From the NCBI GenBank assembly GCA_038230395.1, contig JBBRNI010000001.1, positions 62,001 through 126,000 of the forward strand: a stretch of 64,000 bases of DNA. The letters run 5' to 3'. The translations under genes and the position numbers were made by a program. Below, one piece after another: positions 32,005 through 41,107 of the stretch. Under the pieces are notes generated by a model. That model did not search any database. It saw nothing but the letters and a program-made list of their open reading frames with translations, and was not told where the DNA came from. Each line of letters opens with the position of its first letter. The stretch's first letter is position 1. The DNA comes from JBDSWU01 sp038230395. Its GTDB lineage: Bacteria > Patescibacteriota > Saccharimonadia > Saccharimonadales > UBA4665.

Positions 32005-32565
32005 TTAACCTCGCTTCCTGATTCGGGGAATAAGCATTCCTGTATTTGTGACGTAGCGACGGTGCTGGGCGGTCAAGCGTGTGCTCAGAAGGCTGTCCTC
32101 GCCGAGGGCACGTAGTACGAACACGCACATTGCACTGGTCAACGCGATAGCTAGATACAGGTTCCAGCTGAAGATGGCGATGCCGATGTACGACAGACCG
32201 ATGCTGAAGTACAGAGGATGCCTGACATAGCGGTAGGGACCATCAGTCACCAGTTCATGCTTGTCATGCAATCCGACACCATCGACATAGTTTTTGCCGA
32301 GGTAACGCATTGCCCAGTCTCCGACAAAGTAGCCAATGACGGTAACTAAAGATCCAATGATCATCGGAAGGAGCCGCACAGGCTGGTCGCCAAGTGTGAA
32401 CACAGCAAGGAAAATGAACGTCATCATTATGAAGTCGAACACAATACGGATCGATGGCTCTCTGCGCTTTGTGGGCTTTACTTTGTAATAGCGAATGTTG
32501 CTGATCTGCATCATGCGAAAACTCAACGAATACAACACAAAAAAGCCAAAGCTGAAGAAAAGCAT
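32005..32565 (-). CDS. Isoprenylcysteine carboxyl methyltransferase-family membrane protein
   Basis: 186 aa with four or five membrane helices and the C-terminal motif LVTDGPYRYVRHPLYFS, followed by ALGEDSLL: the SAM-binding signature of the ICMT/PEMT family. The bacterial substrate is unknown. It has a good Shine-Dalgarno (AGGTGG) before ATG 32565. It is adjacent and divergent to the SAM-controlled metK leader, which is fitting for a SAM-dependent enzyme. Confidence 0.85.
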   Translation of the reverse strand: MLFFSFGFFVLYSLSFRMMQISNIRYYKVKPTKRREPSIRIVFDFIMMTFIFLAVFTLGDQPVRLLPMIIGSLVTVIGYFVGDWAMRYLGKNYVDGVGLHDKHELVTDGPYRYVRHPLYFSIGLSYIGIAIFSWNLYLAIALTSAMCVFVLRALGEDSLLSTRLTAQHRRYVTNTGMLIPRIRKRG

Positions 32566-32697
32566 TGTCTTACCACCTAATCAGAAGAAACGGAAATTGT
32601 TAAGGAACGGCTTATAATAACATCTAAGAGTTTAAACGTCAACAATATCTACATTTTGATTTAGGCGTAAAACTTGTTAAAGTAGAAAGCGTTAACA

Positions 32698-32850
32698 ATT
32701 TAAATATAAAGAGACCGCGAGAGATCTAGCTCTACGACCGGTCAGCAACCAATATATGCAAGTATATAAGGTGCTCCATCTAGTCCCGAAATTCGGGGAA
32801 GATATAAAAGACTCTTTTATCCTTCCTCGGGCAACACGGGGGAAGGATAT
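32698..32850 (+). promoter_or_regulatory. SAM-I (S-box) riboswitch with terminator/SD-sequestering expression platform
   Basis: The core fits the S-box: P2 GACCG (32713-32717)/CGGTC (32739-32743) with an inner AGAG/CTCT hairpin, conserved GCAACC (32745-32750), P3 AATATAT/ATATAA, conserved GGTGCT (32770-32775), P4 CCCGAA/TTCGGG, and AAGAT closing P1 at 32799-32803. Downstream, hairpin ATAAAAG/CTTTTAT (32804-32820) competes with P1. A second hairpin, ATCCTTCC (32819-32826)/GGAAGGAT (32841-32848), is followed by ATTTTT and the metK ATG. That 3' arm also contains the ribosome site, so the same hairpin could stop transcription or block translation. Confidence 0.9.
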
Positions 32851-32854
32851 TTTT

Positions 32855-34000
32855 ATGTCAGATTCTACTAACAGCTCGGATGCCATCATCACGTTCTTTA
32901 CTAGCGAGTCAGTCTGCGCTGGTCACCCAGATAAGATTTGTGATGCCATTAGTGACGCCATTGTTGACGCCGCGTTGGCACAAGACCCCAATGCTCGTAC
33001 AGGCATCGAGACTGTGGCAGGGGCTAACAAAATTGCTTTATATGGAGAGATCAAAACTACTGCCGATTTAAATTTTGAGCATATTGTCCGTGAGAAAGTC
33101 CGCCTGCTTGGATATAGCGTACCAGCTTGGGGTTTTAGCCAAGAATCAGAATTTAGTAATGATGTGCACCAACAATCGCCAGAGATTGCTATGGGCGTTG
33201 ACCAAGACGGTGCTGGTGACCAGGGCATGATGTTCGGCTTTGCCATCAACGAAACTCCCGAGCTGATGCCCTTGCCAATTGCCATTGCCCAGAGTCTGGC
33301 GCGCAAGATTGATGAAGCTCGTGAAACCGGCATACTCAAATGGTTGCGCCCGGATGGTAAAGCACAGGTCACGGTGCGCTACGCCGACGGCAAGCCAGTT
33401 GGTATCGAAAAAGTTGTGGCCGCTGTGGCTCACGACGAAGACACCACCGCCGAGCAAGTGCGAGCTGATATTATTGAGCATGTTGTGACGCCAGTTCTGG
33501 ACTATTATGCATTTGAAACGCCGACAGCCGAAAATATTGTCATCAATGGCACCGGGTTATGGCATATTCCGGGCCCAGAATCTGACGCTGGCTTGACTGG
33601 ACGAAAGATTGTTGTAGACACATACGGTGGTTATGCCCGAGTTGGTGGGGGCGCCTTTAGCGGCAAAGATCCATCCAAAGTTGACCGCTCAGGCGCGTAC
33701 GCCGCTCGTTTTATCGCCAAAAATATCGTGGCTGCCGGCCTGGCTACTAAATGCGAAGTCGGCCTAGCATATGTTATTGGGCAGCCACTACCATTGATGC
33801 AAACCATAGAAACCTTTGGCACCGAAACTGTAAGTCAGGCGGATTTACACGCTTTCAAAGACAAGCTGATCGATACATCGGTTAAAGGTATAATTGACCG
33901 CCTAGATCTGCGCCGTCCTATCTATAGCCAAACCTCTGCCTACGGTCACTTTGGCAAAGCCGACCTGCCGTGGGAGCAAATTGTAGCATTAGAAGTATAG
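32855..34000 (+). CDS. metK: S-adenosylmethionine synthetase
   Basis: 381 aa, making SAM from methionine and ATP. Present are SVCAGHPDKICD near the N-terminus, GVDQDGAGDQG (ATP and K+ site), GRKIVVDTYGG, and GGAFSGKDPSKVDRSGAYAAR. ATG 32855 is the start: the frame is open to 32756 but that part is riboswitch. The ribosome site GGAAGGA is 7-8 nt upstream, in the regulatory hairpin. It is probably feedback-controlled by its own product. Confidence 0.97.
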   Translation: MSDSTNSSDAIITFFTSESVCAGHPDKICDAISDAIVDAALAQDPNARTGIETVAGANKIALYGEIKTTADLNFEHIVREKVRLLGYSVPAWGFSQESEFSNDVHQQSPEIAMGVDQDGAGDQGMMFGFAINETPELMPLPIAIAQSLARKIDEARETGILKWLRPDGKAQVTVRYADGKPVGIEKVVAAVAHDEDTTAEQVRADIIEHVVTPVLDYYAFETPTAENIVINGTGLWHIPGPESDAGLTGRKIVVDTYGGYARVGGGAFSGKDPSKVDRSGAYAARFIAKNIVAAGLATKCEVGLAYVIGQPLPLMQTIETFGTETVSQADLHAFKDKLIDTSVKGIIDRLDLRRPIYSQTSAYGHFGKADLPWEQIVALEV

Positions 34001-34018
34001 AAGTATAATAATAGGGCT

Positions 34019-34717
34019 ATGCCTCACCGTGCCCTTGCTTTACCTCGTCGTCCATCATGGCTCCCTATAACCATTGTCGCTTCAGTTGCTGGTATTCTGT
34101 ACAGTTCTTGGCCACTTGGGTACAGCCTTAACCCAGTCGCTAACCGTGGGCTAGCCAGTAATTTAGAAGCTTCTGGCCAGCCATACAACTGGTTGTTCAC
34201 GTTACTCGATATAGCCAGCGGCTTGCTGATAACCGCTGTCGCTTACAGGCTCTATCAGCGATTGCATGGCCGTCGTCAGTCTTGGTGGATCGTTGGTGCT
34301 GTAGTTGGTCTAGGAATGTTTGGTGTGCTTACCATGCTGGACGCTGTGCTGCCCATTGACTGTGTGCTGCCGGTGCAGGTCTGTAAGCCAGTCTTTCAGG
34401 ATCCATATATTGTCATCCATGGCATCGCTAGCATCGGTTCAGTCAACGGCCTGACAATCAGTATAGTCTGTCTGTGGTGGGTGTTGATAAGGGAGCGCCG
34501 CGTTGCCGGCCGGCTTCGCTGGCTGCTACACTCAGTGCTGGTCATTTGGTTTGGCTTTGGACTCGGCACTGCCGAGCTTATTTATCGCAACAAATCGAGT
34601 GCTATTTCGCAACATGTCTTTATTGTGGTTTGCAGCCTGTGGATTGCTGCTATGCCGTACTTGGTACAGCGCTCACTACTGTTACAATCAGCTCGTAGGC
34701 GTGCCGCGGGCTTGTAA
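34019..34717 (+). CDS. DUF998-type integral membrane protein
   Basis: 232 aa with six to seven hydrophobic segments. The layout (GYSLNPVANRGLASNLEASG, a Cys-containing loop DAVLPIDCVLPVQVC, then IHGIASIGS) matches DUF998 proteins, whose function is unknown. TATAAT (34004-34009) ends 9 nt before the ATG. It is only 18 nt after metK, so read-through is also possible. Confidence 0.7.
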   Translation: MPHRALALPRRPSWLPITIVASVAGILYSSWPLGYSLNPVANRGLASNLEASGQPYNWLFTLLDIASGLLITAVAYRLYQRLHGRRQSWWIVGAVVGLGMFGVLTMLDAVLPIDCVLPVQVCKPVFQDPYIVIHGIASIGSVNGLTISIVCLWWVLIRERRVAGRLRWLLHSVLVIWFGFGLGTAELIYRNKSSAISQHVFIVVCSLWIAAMPYLVQRSLLLQSARRRAAGL

Positions 34718-34769
34718 AATTAAGCATAAAGACTATGATGAGACTATATCAATAAAAAGGATTATCTAT

Positions 34770-35591
34770 ATGTATACCAAGAAACGTTTATTAAGCAGTA
34801 TTGCTAGTCTGGTTGTCGGCTTAACATTGAGCGCCGCCGCGCCAGCTTTAGTGTTCGCAGAGGGTGGTATTTCAGGCTCAGGTTCAGGCTCAGGCGGTGG
34901 CACGACTTCAACAACGACTACTACAACGCAATCACCAACAGGGGAGCACAGCACCACAACCACTAGTACTCCGCCACCAACTACCACTGAAGATAAAACT
35001 GGCACCTCACATAGCGGCACCCAGTCTACGGCCAGCGAAGCTGAGGTCGAAGCTACTAGTGCTGATGACCAAAAACCAGAACCAAATGAAGCGAAGCAAC
35101 ACGAGATGCACACCAAGGGTGAGCAAAAGGTTGCCGACTTGCGCAAAGACCACAAAGAACACACTGCTGACCAGCGACAGAAGTTCTGTAACTTGCACAA
35201 AGATGGCATCAGCACGAGTGTTGGCGCTATCAAAGAGCACGCCCAAGCCTTGCAAGATCGCATTACCGAAGTTCTTGCCAAGGCTGTCGCCTTCAATACA
35301 ACTCAAAACTTGTCACCAGCTAACTACGTTGCTCTATTAGCCGCAGCTAACAGCGATAAATTAGCTAGTTCGGCCGCCATTGCTAACTTAGTAGCACCAA
35401 CATTAGACTGCACCAGCACTACCGTCGCCACTGATGTAGCGACCTTCAAAGTCAGTGCCGAAGCATCACGTGATGCCCTCAAAACCTACCGCAGCGATGT
35501 CAAAGCACTGATTCAAGCTATCAAGGCTGCCGCAGTCGCTGCTGAAAGCACCACAACATCTACAACTCCAGCAACAGAAGGGACTAACTAA
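34770..35591 (+). CDS. Secreted Thr/Ser/Gly-rich protein with helical C-terminal domain
   Basis: 273 aa. The signal peptide MYTKKRLLSSIASLVVGLTL continues to PALVFAEGG (cleavage about residue 30). A low-complexity spacer follows (SGSGSGSGG, TTTTTT, TPPPTTTED; to about residue 100), then a charged helical domain of about 150 residues with two cysteines (FCNLHKDG and LDCTST), likely a disulphide. The Thr-rich part is probably a surface or glycosylated stalk. AAAAAGG lies 9 nt before ATG 34770. The next gene starts 1 nt after its stop. Family not known to me. Confidence 0.72.
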   Translation: MYTKKRLLSSIASLVVGLTLSAAAPALVFAEGGISGSGSGSGGGTTSTTTTTTQSPTGEHSTTTTSTPPPTTTEDKTGTSHSGTQSTASEAEVEATSADDQKPEPNEAKQHEMHTKGEQKVADLRKDHKEHTADQRQKFCNLHKDGISTSVGAIKEHAQALQDRITEVLAKAVAFNTTQNLSPANYVALLAAANSDKLASSAAIANLVAPTLDCTSTTVATDVATFKVSAEASRDALKTYRSDVKALIQAIKAAAVAAESTTTSTTPATEGTN

Positions 35592-35592
35592 T

Positions 35593-35850
35593 ATGAAGCG
35601 TTCACTCAATCAATCCGGTTTTGGCCTGGTACCAGTACTATTTCTAGTCGTTGTCGTAGCTGCTGTCGCAGTTATTGGATACCGCATTAGCAACAAAACC
35701 CAGGTTGCCAGCACGTCGCCAGCAATCGCTCGCTCAACTAAAGCACCCGTAGTCATCAAAAACGCCGCCGGCCTACAAAAAGCTAGTGACTCATTAACCG
35801 GTAGTCTTGACACCACTAGTCTTGATACTGACCTCAATAATTTGCTGTAA
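35593..35850 (+). CDS. Prepilin-like single-pass protein with non-canonical +5 residue
   Basis: 85 aa: MKRSLNQSG then FGLVPVLFLVVVVAAVAVIG. The class III leader and Gly-Phe cleavage site are present, but position +5 is proline rather than the usual glutamate. The short external part is Ser/Thr/Asp-rich. It lies in an operon with the secreted protein before it (stop-start spacing 1 nt). It could be a minor pilin-like anchor that is not assembled through the Glu5 contact, or simply a membrane-anchored partner. Confidence 0.65.
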   Translation: MKRSLNQSGFGLVPVLFLVVVVAAVAVIGYRISNKTQVASTSPAIARSTKAPVVIKNAAGLQKASDSLTGSLDTTSLDTDLNNLL

Positions 35851-35858
35851 CAACAGCG

Positions 35859-37043
35859 CTAACTAAAAAAATCTAGATCAGCAACATCCTCAGGCATGAA
35901 ACCCTGGGGATGTTTAAAATTAGCCTGCCACTCGGTGCCTTTACCGTAGCCAAGATCTTTCATCAGCTTAGTCGGAGCATTGCGTAAGTGTAACGGCACG
36001 GGCAGGTCAGGGTAATCCTTGGCGGCGGCCAATGCCCTACTCATAGCATCGGCTACCACCCGTGACTTCTGAGCTTTAGCCAGCACGCTAGCGCAGTGAA
36101 ACAGCGCGTATTGGCATTCTGGCATACCAATCCGCTCGACAGCCAAAAAGGTTGATACAGCTAAGTTGAGCGCCGCCGGCGCGGCCAGCCCTATGTCCTC
36201 GGAAGCAAATATCACCATGCGCCGGGCTACGAACTTGGGGTCTTCACCGGCTTGTAGCATACGGGCCAAATAATACAGCGCCGCTGTGGCGTCCGAGCCG
36301 CGCATACTTTTTATGAATGCCGAGATGACGTTGTAATGGTACTCACCCTTTTTGTCGTAGCCTGGCAGCTTCGTTTGGGCGGCAGTCTCTACTATCTGCG
36401 GGGTAATCGGCTTGCCAGCCGCCAACTGTGCTGCCAGTTCTAAGTTGCCCAGCGCCACGCGGGCATCGCCGCCAGATAGCTCCGCAAGTAACTCGATACT
36501 TTTGGCCGGAAGTTGTTTGGCGGTCAGCTTTTCGGCCTTAGCTGCCCGCTTCAGAATATTAGTGATAGCCTCCTTGTTTAAAGGCTCTAGCACTAAGACT
36601 CGGGAGCGACTCAGTAATGGATTTATAACTTCAAAACTGGGGTTTTCGGTAGTAGCGCCAACCAAAATAATCGTGCCGTCCTCGACATGCGGCAAAAAAG
36701 CGTCCTGCTGCGCCTTGTTGAAGCGGTGAATCTCATCAACAAACAAGATTGTTTGCATGCCGAGCCGGCGGTTTTGTTGGGCTCGTTCTACGGTTTTTAT
36801 GACATCAGCTTTACCACTGGTAACTGCGCTCAGTTCCATAAATTCAGCCCCGGTTTCACGGGCAATAATCCGAGCCAGGGTAGTCTTGCCACTACCAGGT
36901 GGCCCCCACAATATCAGCGACGTCGGCTGGTTGTGCGCGATAATCTCATGAATAATTTTGCCAGCCCCAACCAAGTGCTGTTGCCCCAGTACCTCCGCCA
37001 GTTGCTCCGGCCGCTGCCGCTCCGCTAAGGGTCTTGTGTCCAT
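35859..37043 (-). CDS. rarA: Replication-associated recombination protein A (MgsA/RarA/WRNIP1 family)
   Basis: 394 aa AAA+ ATPase acting at stalled replication forks. Walker A GPPGSGKTT is at 47-55, Walker B ILFVDEIHRF near 99-108, sensor 1 GATTENPSF, an arginine finger (LSRSRVLVL), then the MgsA C-terminal oligomerisation domain (LPGYDKKGEYHYNVISAF). Minus-strand TATACT ends 6 nt before the ATG. It converges on the prepilin-like gene with 8 bp between stops. Confidence 0.95.
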   Translation of the reverse strand: MDTRPLAERQRPEQLAEVLGQQHLVGAGKIIHEIIAHNQPTSLILWGPPGSGKTTLARIIARETGAEFMELSAVTSGKADVIKTVERAQQNRRLGMQTILFVDEIHRFNKAQQDAFLPHVEDGTIILVGATTENPSFEVINPLLSRSRVLVLEPLNKEAITNILKRAAKAEKLTAKQLPAKSIELLAELSGGDARVALGNLELAAQLAAGKPITPQIVETAAQTKLPGYDKKGEYHYNVISAFIKSMRGSDATAALYYLARMLQAGEDPKFVARRMVIFASEDIGLAAPAALNLAVSTFLAVERIGMPECQYALFHCASVLAKAQKSRVVADAMSRALAAAKDYPDLPVPLHLRNAPTKLMKDLGYGKGTEWQANFKHPQGFMPEDVADLDFFS

Positions 37044-37112
37044 AACTCTAGTATACCTGTTAACTTAGATGTCACTATGTTCAGATATATTAATGAGAAC
37101 AGCTCTCTATAG

Positions 37113-37141
37113 TTGCCCAACTGGCCTGCTTATGCTATAAT
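37113..37141 (+). promoter_or_regulatory. typA promoter
   Basis: TTGCCC (37113-37118), 17-bp spacer ending in TGC, TATAAT (37136-37141). It gives a leader of about 40 nt; a TATTTT 6 nt before the ATG could be a second, leaderless start. Confidence 0.65.
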
Positions 37142-37188
37142 TATAGATAAGAAAGCGGGCGCTAGCTAATCAGCGCTATTTTAATGTA

Positions 37189-39012
37189 ATGAGCCTTCAA
37201 GACCCCACCAAGATCCGCAATATTGCTATTATCGCCCACGTTGACCACGGCAAAACTACGCTGGTGGATGGTCTGCTCAAGCAGTCGCAGACCTTTCGTG
37301 ACAACCAGGCCGAAATGAGCCAAGATTTGATTATGGACAGTGGTGACCAAGAAAAGGAGCGTGGCATTACTATCACCGCCAAGGTGACGGCTGTGCAGCA
37401 TAACGACTACCGTATTAATATTATTGACACTCCAGGGCACGCTGACTTTTCTGGTGAGGTCGAGCGCACACTAAACCTTGCTGATGGCTGCTTACTAATT
37501 GTGGATGCCCAAGAAGGCCCTATGCCGCAGACTAAGTTCGTACTTGGTAAGGCACTGGCCGCTGAGCTGCAGCCAATCGTTATTATCAACAAAATCGATA
37601 AGCCTGGCAGTCGCATTAAAGAAGTTGAAGATGAGCTGGCTGATTTGTTCCTCGAGCTAGCCGTGCACGAAGACCAGCTGCATTATCCCGTTTACTATGC
37701 CATTGGCCGCGCTGGTAAAGCTTGGGATACGCCACCAGCTGACCCCGAAGCTGATGCTGATTTAGAGACTATTTTTCAGGCCGTTATAGATAAGATTCCA
37801 GCACCTTCTGTTGAGCTCGACAAGCCATTCCAGATGTTAGTGACCGCACTTGGTCACGATACCTTTAAGGGTAAGTACGCCATTGGCCGCATTACTCGTG
37901 GCACTATTAAGCCCGGTGATCAGATCACACTCTGCAAAAAGGACGGAACCTTCACTAAATCCAAGATTGATAATGTCTTTATGAGCCGTGGAGTAAGCAA
38001 GTTTGAAGTCGAAGGCGGCATTGCTGGTGACATCGTGCAGTTAACCGGTATTGCTGATGCTCAGATTGGCGAGACTGTCTGCCAGGTTGATAACCCTGAC
38101 GCTCTGCCAACCATCGAAGTCGAAGCACCAACACTGCGTATTTACCTGGGCCCTAATACCTCCCCATTTAAAGGTCAAGAGGGTGAGTTTAGTACCTCCC
38201 GCCAGATTGCTGAACGCCTAAAGAAAGAAATGGAAACCAACGTTGGCTTAGAAGTCGAAGAAGACGGCATTGGCTTTACCGTTGCCGGTAAGGGCGAACT
38301 GCACCTCGGCGTATTAATTGAGACCATGCGCCGCGAAGGCTACGAGTTTGAAGTTGGTCGCCCGCAAGTTGTTACTAAGCAAGAAAACGGCAAAACTATG
38401 GAGCCAGTCGAAGAAGTGCTGATTGAAGTGCCTGCTGAGCACGTTGGTTCTGTACAAATGGAGCTTGGCCAGCGCCGCGCCGTGCTTAAAGAGCAGTTTG
38501 CTAGCCCTAAGGGCGTCACCAAGCTGGTGTACGAAATGCCAACTCGGGCGTTGCTAGGTATGCGTAATATCTTGCTAACCAACACCAAAGGCACGATTGT
38601 TATGAACTCCTTAACTATTGGCTACGAAGAGCAGGGTAGTGCCTTGACGCAGTTGCGTGCTGGTGTGCTCATCAGCTTTAGTACTGGGAGCTCAACGCCA
38701 TATTCTTTACAGAACGCTGAGGCTCGTGGCACGACCTTTATTGGTCCAGCCGAAAAGGTTTACGCTGGTCAGATTATTGGCCTCAACACACGCTCTGAGG
38801 ACATGGAAATTAACATTTGCCGCCCCAAGCAACTGACTAACATGCGTACTAGCTCCAGTGATGGTGTGGTGCAGCTGACGCCGCCAACAATCTTTAGCCT
38901 AGAGCAGTGCTTAGACTTTTTAGAAAACGACGAATTACTGGAAGTTACTCCCAAGAACCTGCGTATGCGTAAGCGCGAACTCGACCCCAACAAGCGCAAG
39001 CGCGGCAAGTAA
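37189..39012 (+). CDS. typA: Translational GTPase TypA/BipA
   Basis: 607 aa. G1 AHVDHGKTT is at 16-24, switch ERGITITAK near 66-74, DTPGHADF and NKIDKPGSR (G4), then EF-G-like domains III and V and the BipA-specific C-terminal domain. It is a ribosome-associated factor for 50S assembly and stress or cold growth. Length is typical. It is followed 6 nt later by a membrane protein gene, probably co-transcribed. Confidence 0.97.
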   Translation: MSLQDPTKIRNIAIIAHVDHGKTTLVDGLLKQSQTFRDNQAEMSQDLIMDSGDQEKERGITITAKVTAVQHNDYRINIIDTPGHADFSGEVERTLNLADGCLLIVDAQEGPMPQTKFVLGKALAAELQPIVIINKIDKPGSRIKEVEDELADLFLELAVHEDQLHYPVYYAIGRAGKAWDTPPADPEADADLETIFQAVIDKIPAPSVELDKPFQMLVTALGHDTFKGKYAIGRITRGTIKPGDQITLCKKDGTFTKSKIDNVFMSRGVSKFEVEGGIAGDIVQLTGIADAQIGETVCQVDNPDALPTIEVEAPTLRIYLGPNTSPFKGQEGEFSTSRQIAERLKKEMETNVGLEVEEDGIGFTVAGKGELHLGVLIETMRREGYEFEVGRPQVVTKQENGKTMEPVEEVLIEVPAEHVGSVQMELGQRRAVLKEQFASPKGVTKLVYEMPTRALLGMRNILLTNTKGTIVMNSLTIGYEEQGSALTQLRAGVLISFSTGSSTPYSLQNAEARGTTFIGPAEKVYAGQIIGLNTRSEDMEINICRPKQLTNMRTSSSDGVVQLTPPTIFSLEQCLDFLENDELLEVTPKNLRMRKRELDPNKRKRGK

Positions 39013-39018
39013 CTAACT

Positions 39019-40050
39019 ATGCGCGCGTCACTACAGCGGGTTTTTCACCGCAATATCCAAGCTCAAGCGAATTTGGAATTGCTGCTGGTGTCCGCTGCTA
39101 GTAGCTTACTATTGCTAAGGTTTGCGCTGTATCTGTCTGGCTACCCGCAACTAGGCGGCGGCTCGCTGCACATTGCCCACATGCTGTATGGAGGCTTGCT
39201 GCTGCTAGCCGCAGTGGTTGTCCAGATTTCGTTCCTTGGTAAACGGGCACAGCGTGTAGCAGCTATCATTGGTGGCGCCGGTTTTGGGATATTTATTGAT
39301 GAGCTCGGCAAGTTTATTACCAAGGACAACAACTACTTTTTTAGGCCAACAATCGGTATTATTTACGCCTTGTTTATGGTGCTGTACTTAGTGTTTAACT
39401 TTATTGGGCGTCGGCAAAATCTATCGTCGCGCGAATATCAACTCAATGCCTTGTCGGAGTTGCAAGAAGCTGTACTGCGCGACATGGACGCTACCGAAAA
39501 ACAGCATGTTGAGCAGCTATTAGCTCACGCTGACCAAGCTGATGACATCACCAAGCACCTAAAGGCCTTGTTGAAGCGGATAGAGCTTGTCCCAACTGTT
39601 GATTCTACATTTCATAAGCTACGGCGGGCTGCCTCAGAGCGATATCAGCGGTTTTGGCGGCTGCGGGGCTCTAGTCAGATTATTGGTTTAATTTTTATCA
39701 TCGAAGCAATACTATTTGTGATTGTCATTTTCGCGGCCCTGGCTACCAATATTACAGCGCTTGACAAGTTCGTACATGGGACCCAAAACTACGGCCAAAG
39801 TTTGTTAGTTGCTCAGCTGGTCAGCTCGCTGGTAGCGGCTTCATTCGCGACTGTAGGCGCTATCAAACTAACTCGTAACCGAATGGCTGGCTTTGAGTGG
39901 TTTCGTCGGGCAACTTTGGTCACCATATTTCTAACGGAATTCTTCATATTTACCCGAATACAGTTTGGGGCGATGCCAGGGTTTCTCATCAACCTGGTCT
40001 TGCTTGCTACTCTGAACTTCGCAATTGCACAAGAACGACAAGTTCATTAG
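39019..40050 (+). CDS. Integral membrane protein of unknown function
   Basis: 343 aa. Four to five N-terminal helices (to about 130), a cytoplasmic helical segment of about 80 residues (ALSELQEAVLRDMDATEKQH), then four more helices. Family not recognised. It lies 6 nt after typA and is likely in the same transcript, but nothing ties its function to translation. Confidence 0.7.
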   Translation: MRASLQRVFHRNIQAQANLELLLVSAASSLLLLRFALYLSGYPQLGGGSLHIAHMLYGGLLLLAAVVVQISFLGKRAQRVAAIIGGAGFGIFIDELGKFITKDNNYFFRPTIGIIYALFMVLYLVFNFIGRRQNLSSREYQLNALSELQEAVLRDMDATEKQHVEQLLAHADQADDITKHLKALLKRIELVPTVDSTFHKLRRAASERYQRFWRLRGSSQIIGLIFIIEAILFVIVIFAALATNITALDKFVHGTQNYGQSLLVAQLVSSLVAASFATVGAIKLTRNRMAGFEWFRRATLVTIFLTEFFIFTRIQFGAMPGFLINLVLLATLNFAIAQERQVH

Positions 40051-40070
40051 GGCTGCATTAAATAGCTTGG

Positions 40071-41078
40071 TTATTTAGCAAGCAGACGTGCATTGGCTTG
40101 TTTCATACGGTCTGTTTCATCTTCGATTTCGTGGCCGACTATTTCTTCGATCAAGTCTTCGATAGTTACGACGCCAATGATTTTGTCGTCGCGCTCAATA
40201 GGTATCAGGTGCGTGCCGCCTGCGATAAACTTGCGAAACATGGTATCAAGCGCCGTCATGCTACCAACGAGTTGGGCTGGGTACAGGATCATATCTTCGA
40301 CATGGTATAAATGCTCATCAAAATCAATATCAACCAGGTCTTTCATCAGCAGTACGCCGTAACATTTCGTAAGCATGCTGTCAAAGATGGGGATTCGGCT
40401 GAAACCCTTCTCTTTGATTTCATCGATTCTGTCTTCGTCAAGCGGCGTGTCGGGCATTAACCAGTAGGTATGGCGGATGTCGGTAAATATGTCACGGACT
40501 CGTTTTTCGCTCAGAGATAGAGCACCGCGCATAATTTCAACTTCGTGAGCGTCTAGCTCACTAGTATTGTTAGTCAAATGCTCGTTAATCATTAGGCCTA
40601 ATTCTTGACGACTTTGTAACTTGGTACGTTGACGTGGAAACAGCTTGTCGAGCAGTAATTGCAGCGGTTTACTGACTATAAAGGTCATAAATATCATCAG
40701 TTTGAGTGCTTGGCTAAAACGGCTCGACCATAATAGTGGGTTTTTGGTAAACAAGGCCTGAGGTATAACTTCACCAAATACTACGATTAGCAAAGTGCTA
40801 AGTATGCCTGCGAAAATACCGTTGAGACGCTGATCAAGCACTAGTGTCGTCGCCGAAACTACAGCGACATTTGTCAGCAAGATGCTGGCCAACACCAAGT
40901 GGGTGTTTCTCCTAAGCGGCATTACACGGATCGCCTGTTTGTTGCCCAGTTTGGCTTTGCGCCGCAAATCAGCCATATCTAGCGACATAACAGCGACATT
41001 TAGTCCAGAGCAAATCGCTGACAACATTATCAATGCGAAAACTTCGGCGATTACAATAACAGTGGTGGTATCAATCAT
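40071..41078 (-). CDS. CNNM/CorC-family protein (DUF21 plus CBS pair)
   Basis: 335 aa. The N-terminal DUF21 membrane domain (three to four helices, to about residue 150) has AICSGLNVAVMSLDMADLR. Two CBS domains follow (about 195-320; RIPIFDSMLTKCYGVLLMKD and KIIGVVTIEDLIEEIVG). The C-terminal CorC_HlyC domain is missing. CNNM proteins are linked to Mg2+ export or sensing. TATACA ends 6 nt before the ATG on its strand. It is divergent from DUF475, another membrane protein with possible ion transport function. Confidence 0.88.
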   Translation of the reverse strand: MIDTTTVIVIAEVFALIMLSAICSGLNVAVMSLDMADLRRKAKLGNKQAIRVMPLRRNTHLVLASILLTNVAVVSATTLVLDQRLNGIFAGILSTLLIVVFGEVIPQALFTKNPLLWSSRFSQALKLMIFMTFIVSKPLQLLLDKLFPRQRTKLQSRQELGLMINEHLTNNTSELDAHEVEIMRGALSLSEKRVRDIFTDIRHTYWLMPDTPLDEDRIDEIKEKGFSRIPIFDSMLTKCYGVLLMKDLVDIDFDEHLYHVEDMILYPAQLVGSMTALDTMFRKFIAGGTHLIPIERDDKIIGVVTIEDLIEEIVGHEIEDETDRMKQANARLLAK

Positions 41079-41107
41079 TCTAGTTGTATATATGGTAGCA
41101 TAAGTCG

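Noticed and set aside
32756..32854. Upstream extension of metK by 33 codons
   Set aside because: The stretch is the SAM riboswitch aptamer and expression platform; the ATG at 32855 has the ribosome site and matches MetK length.
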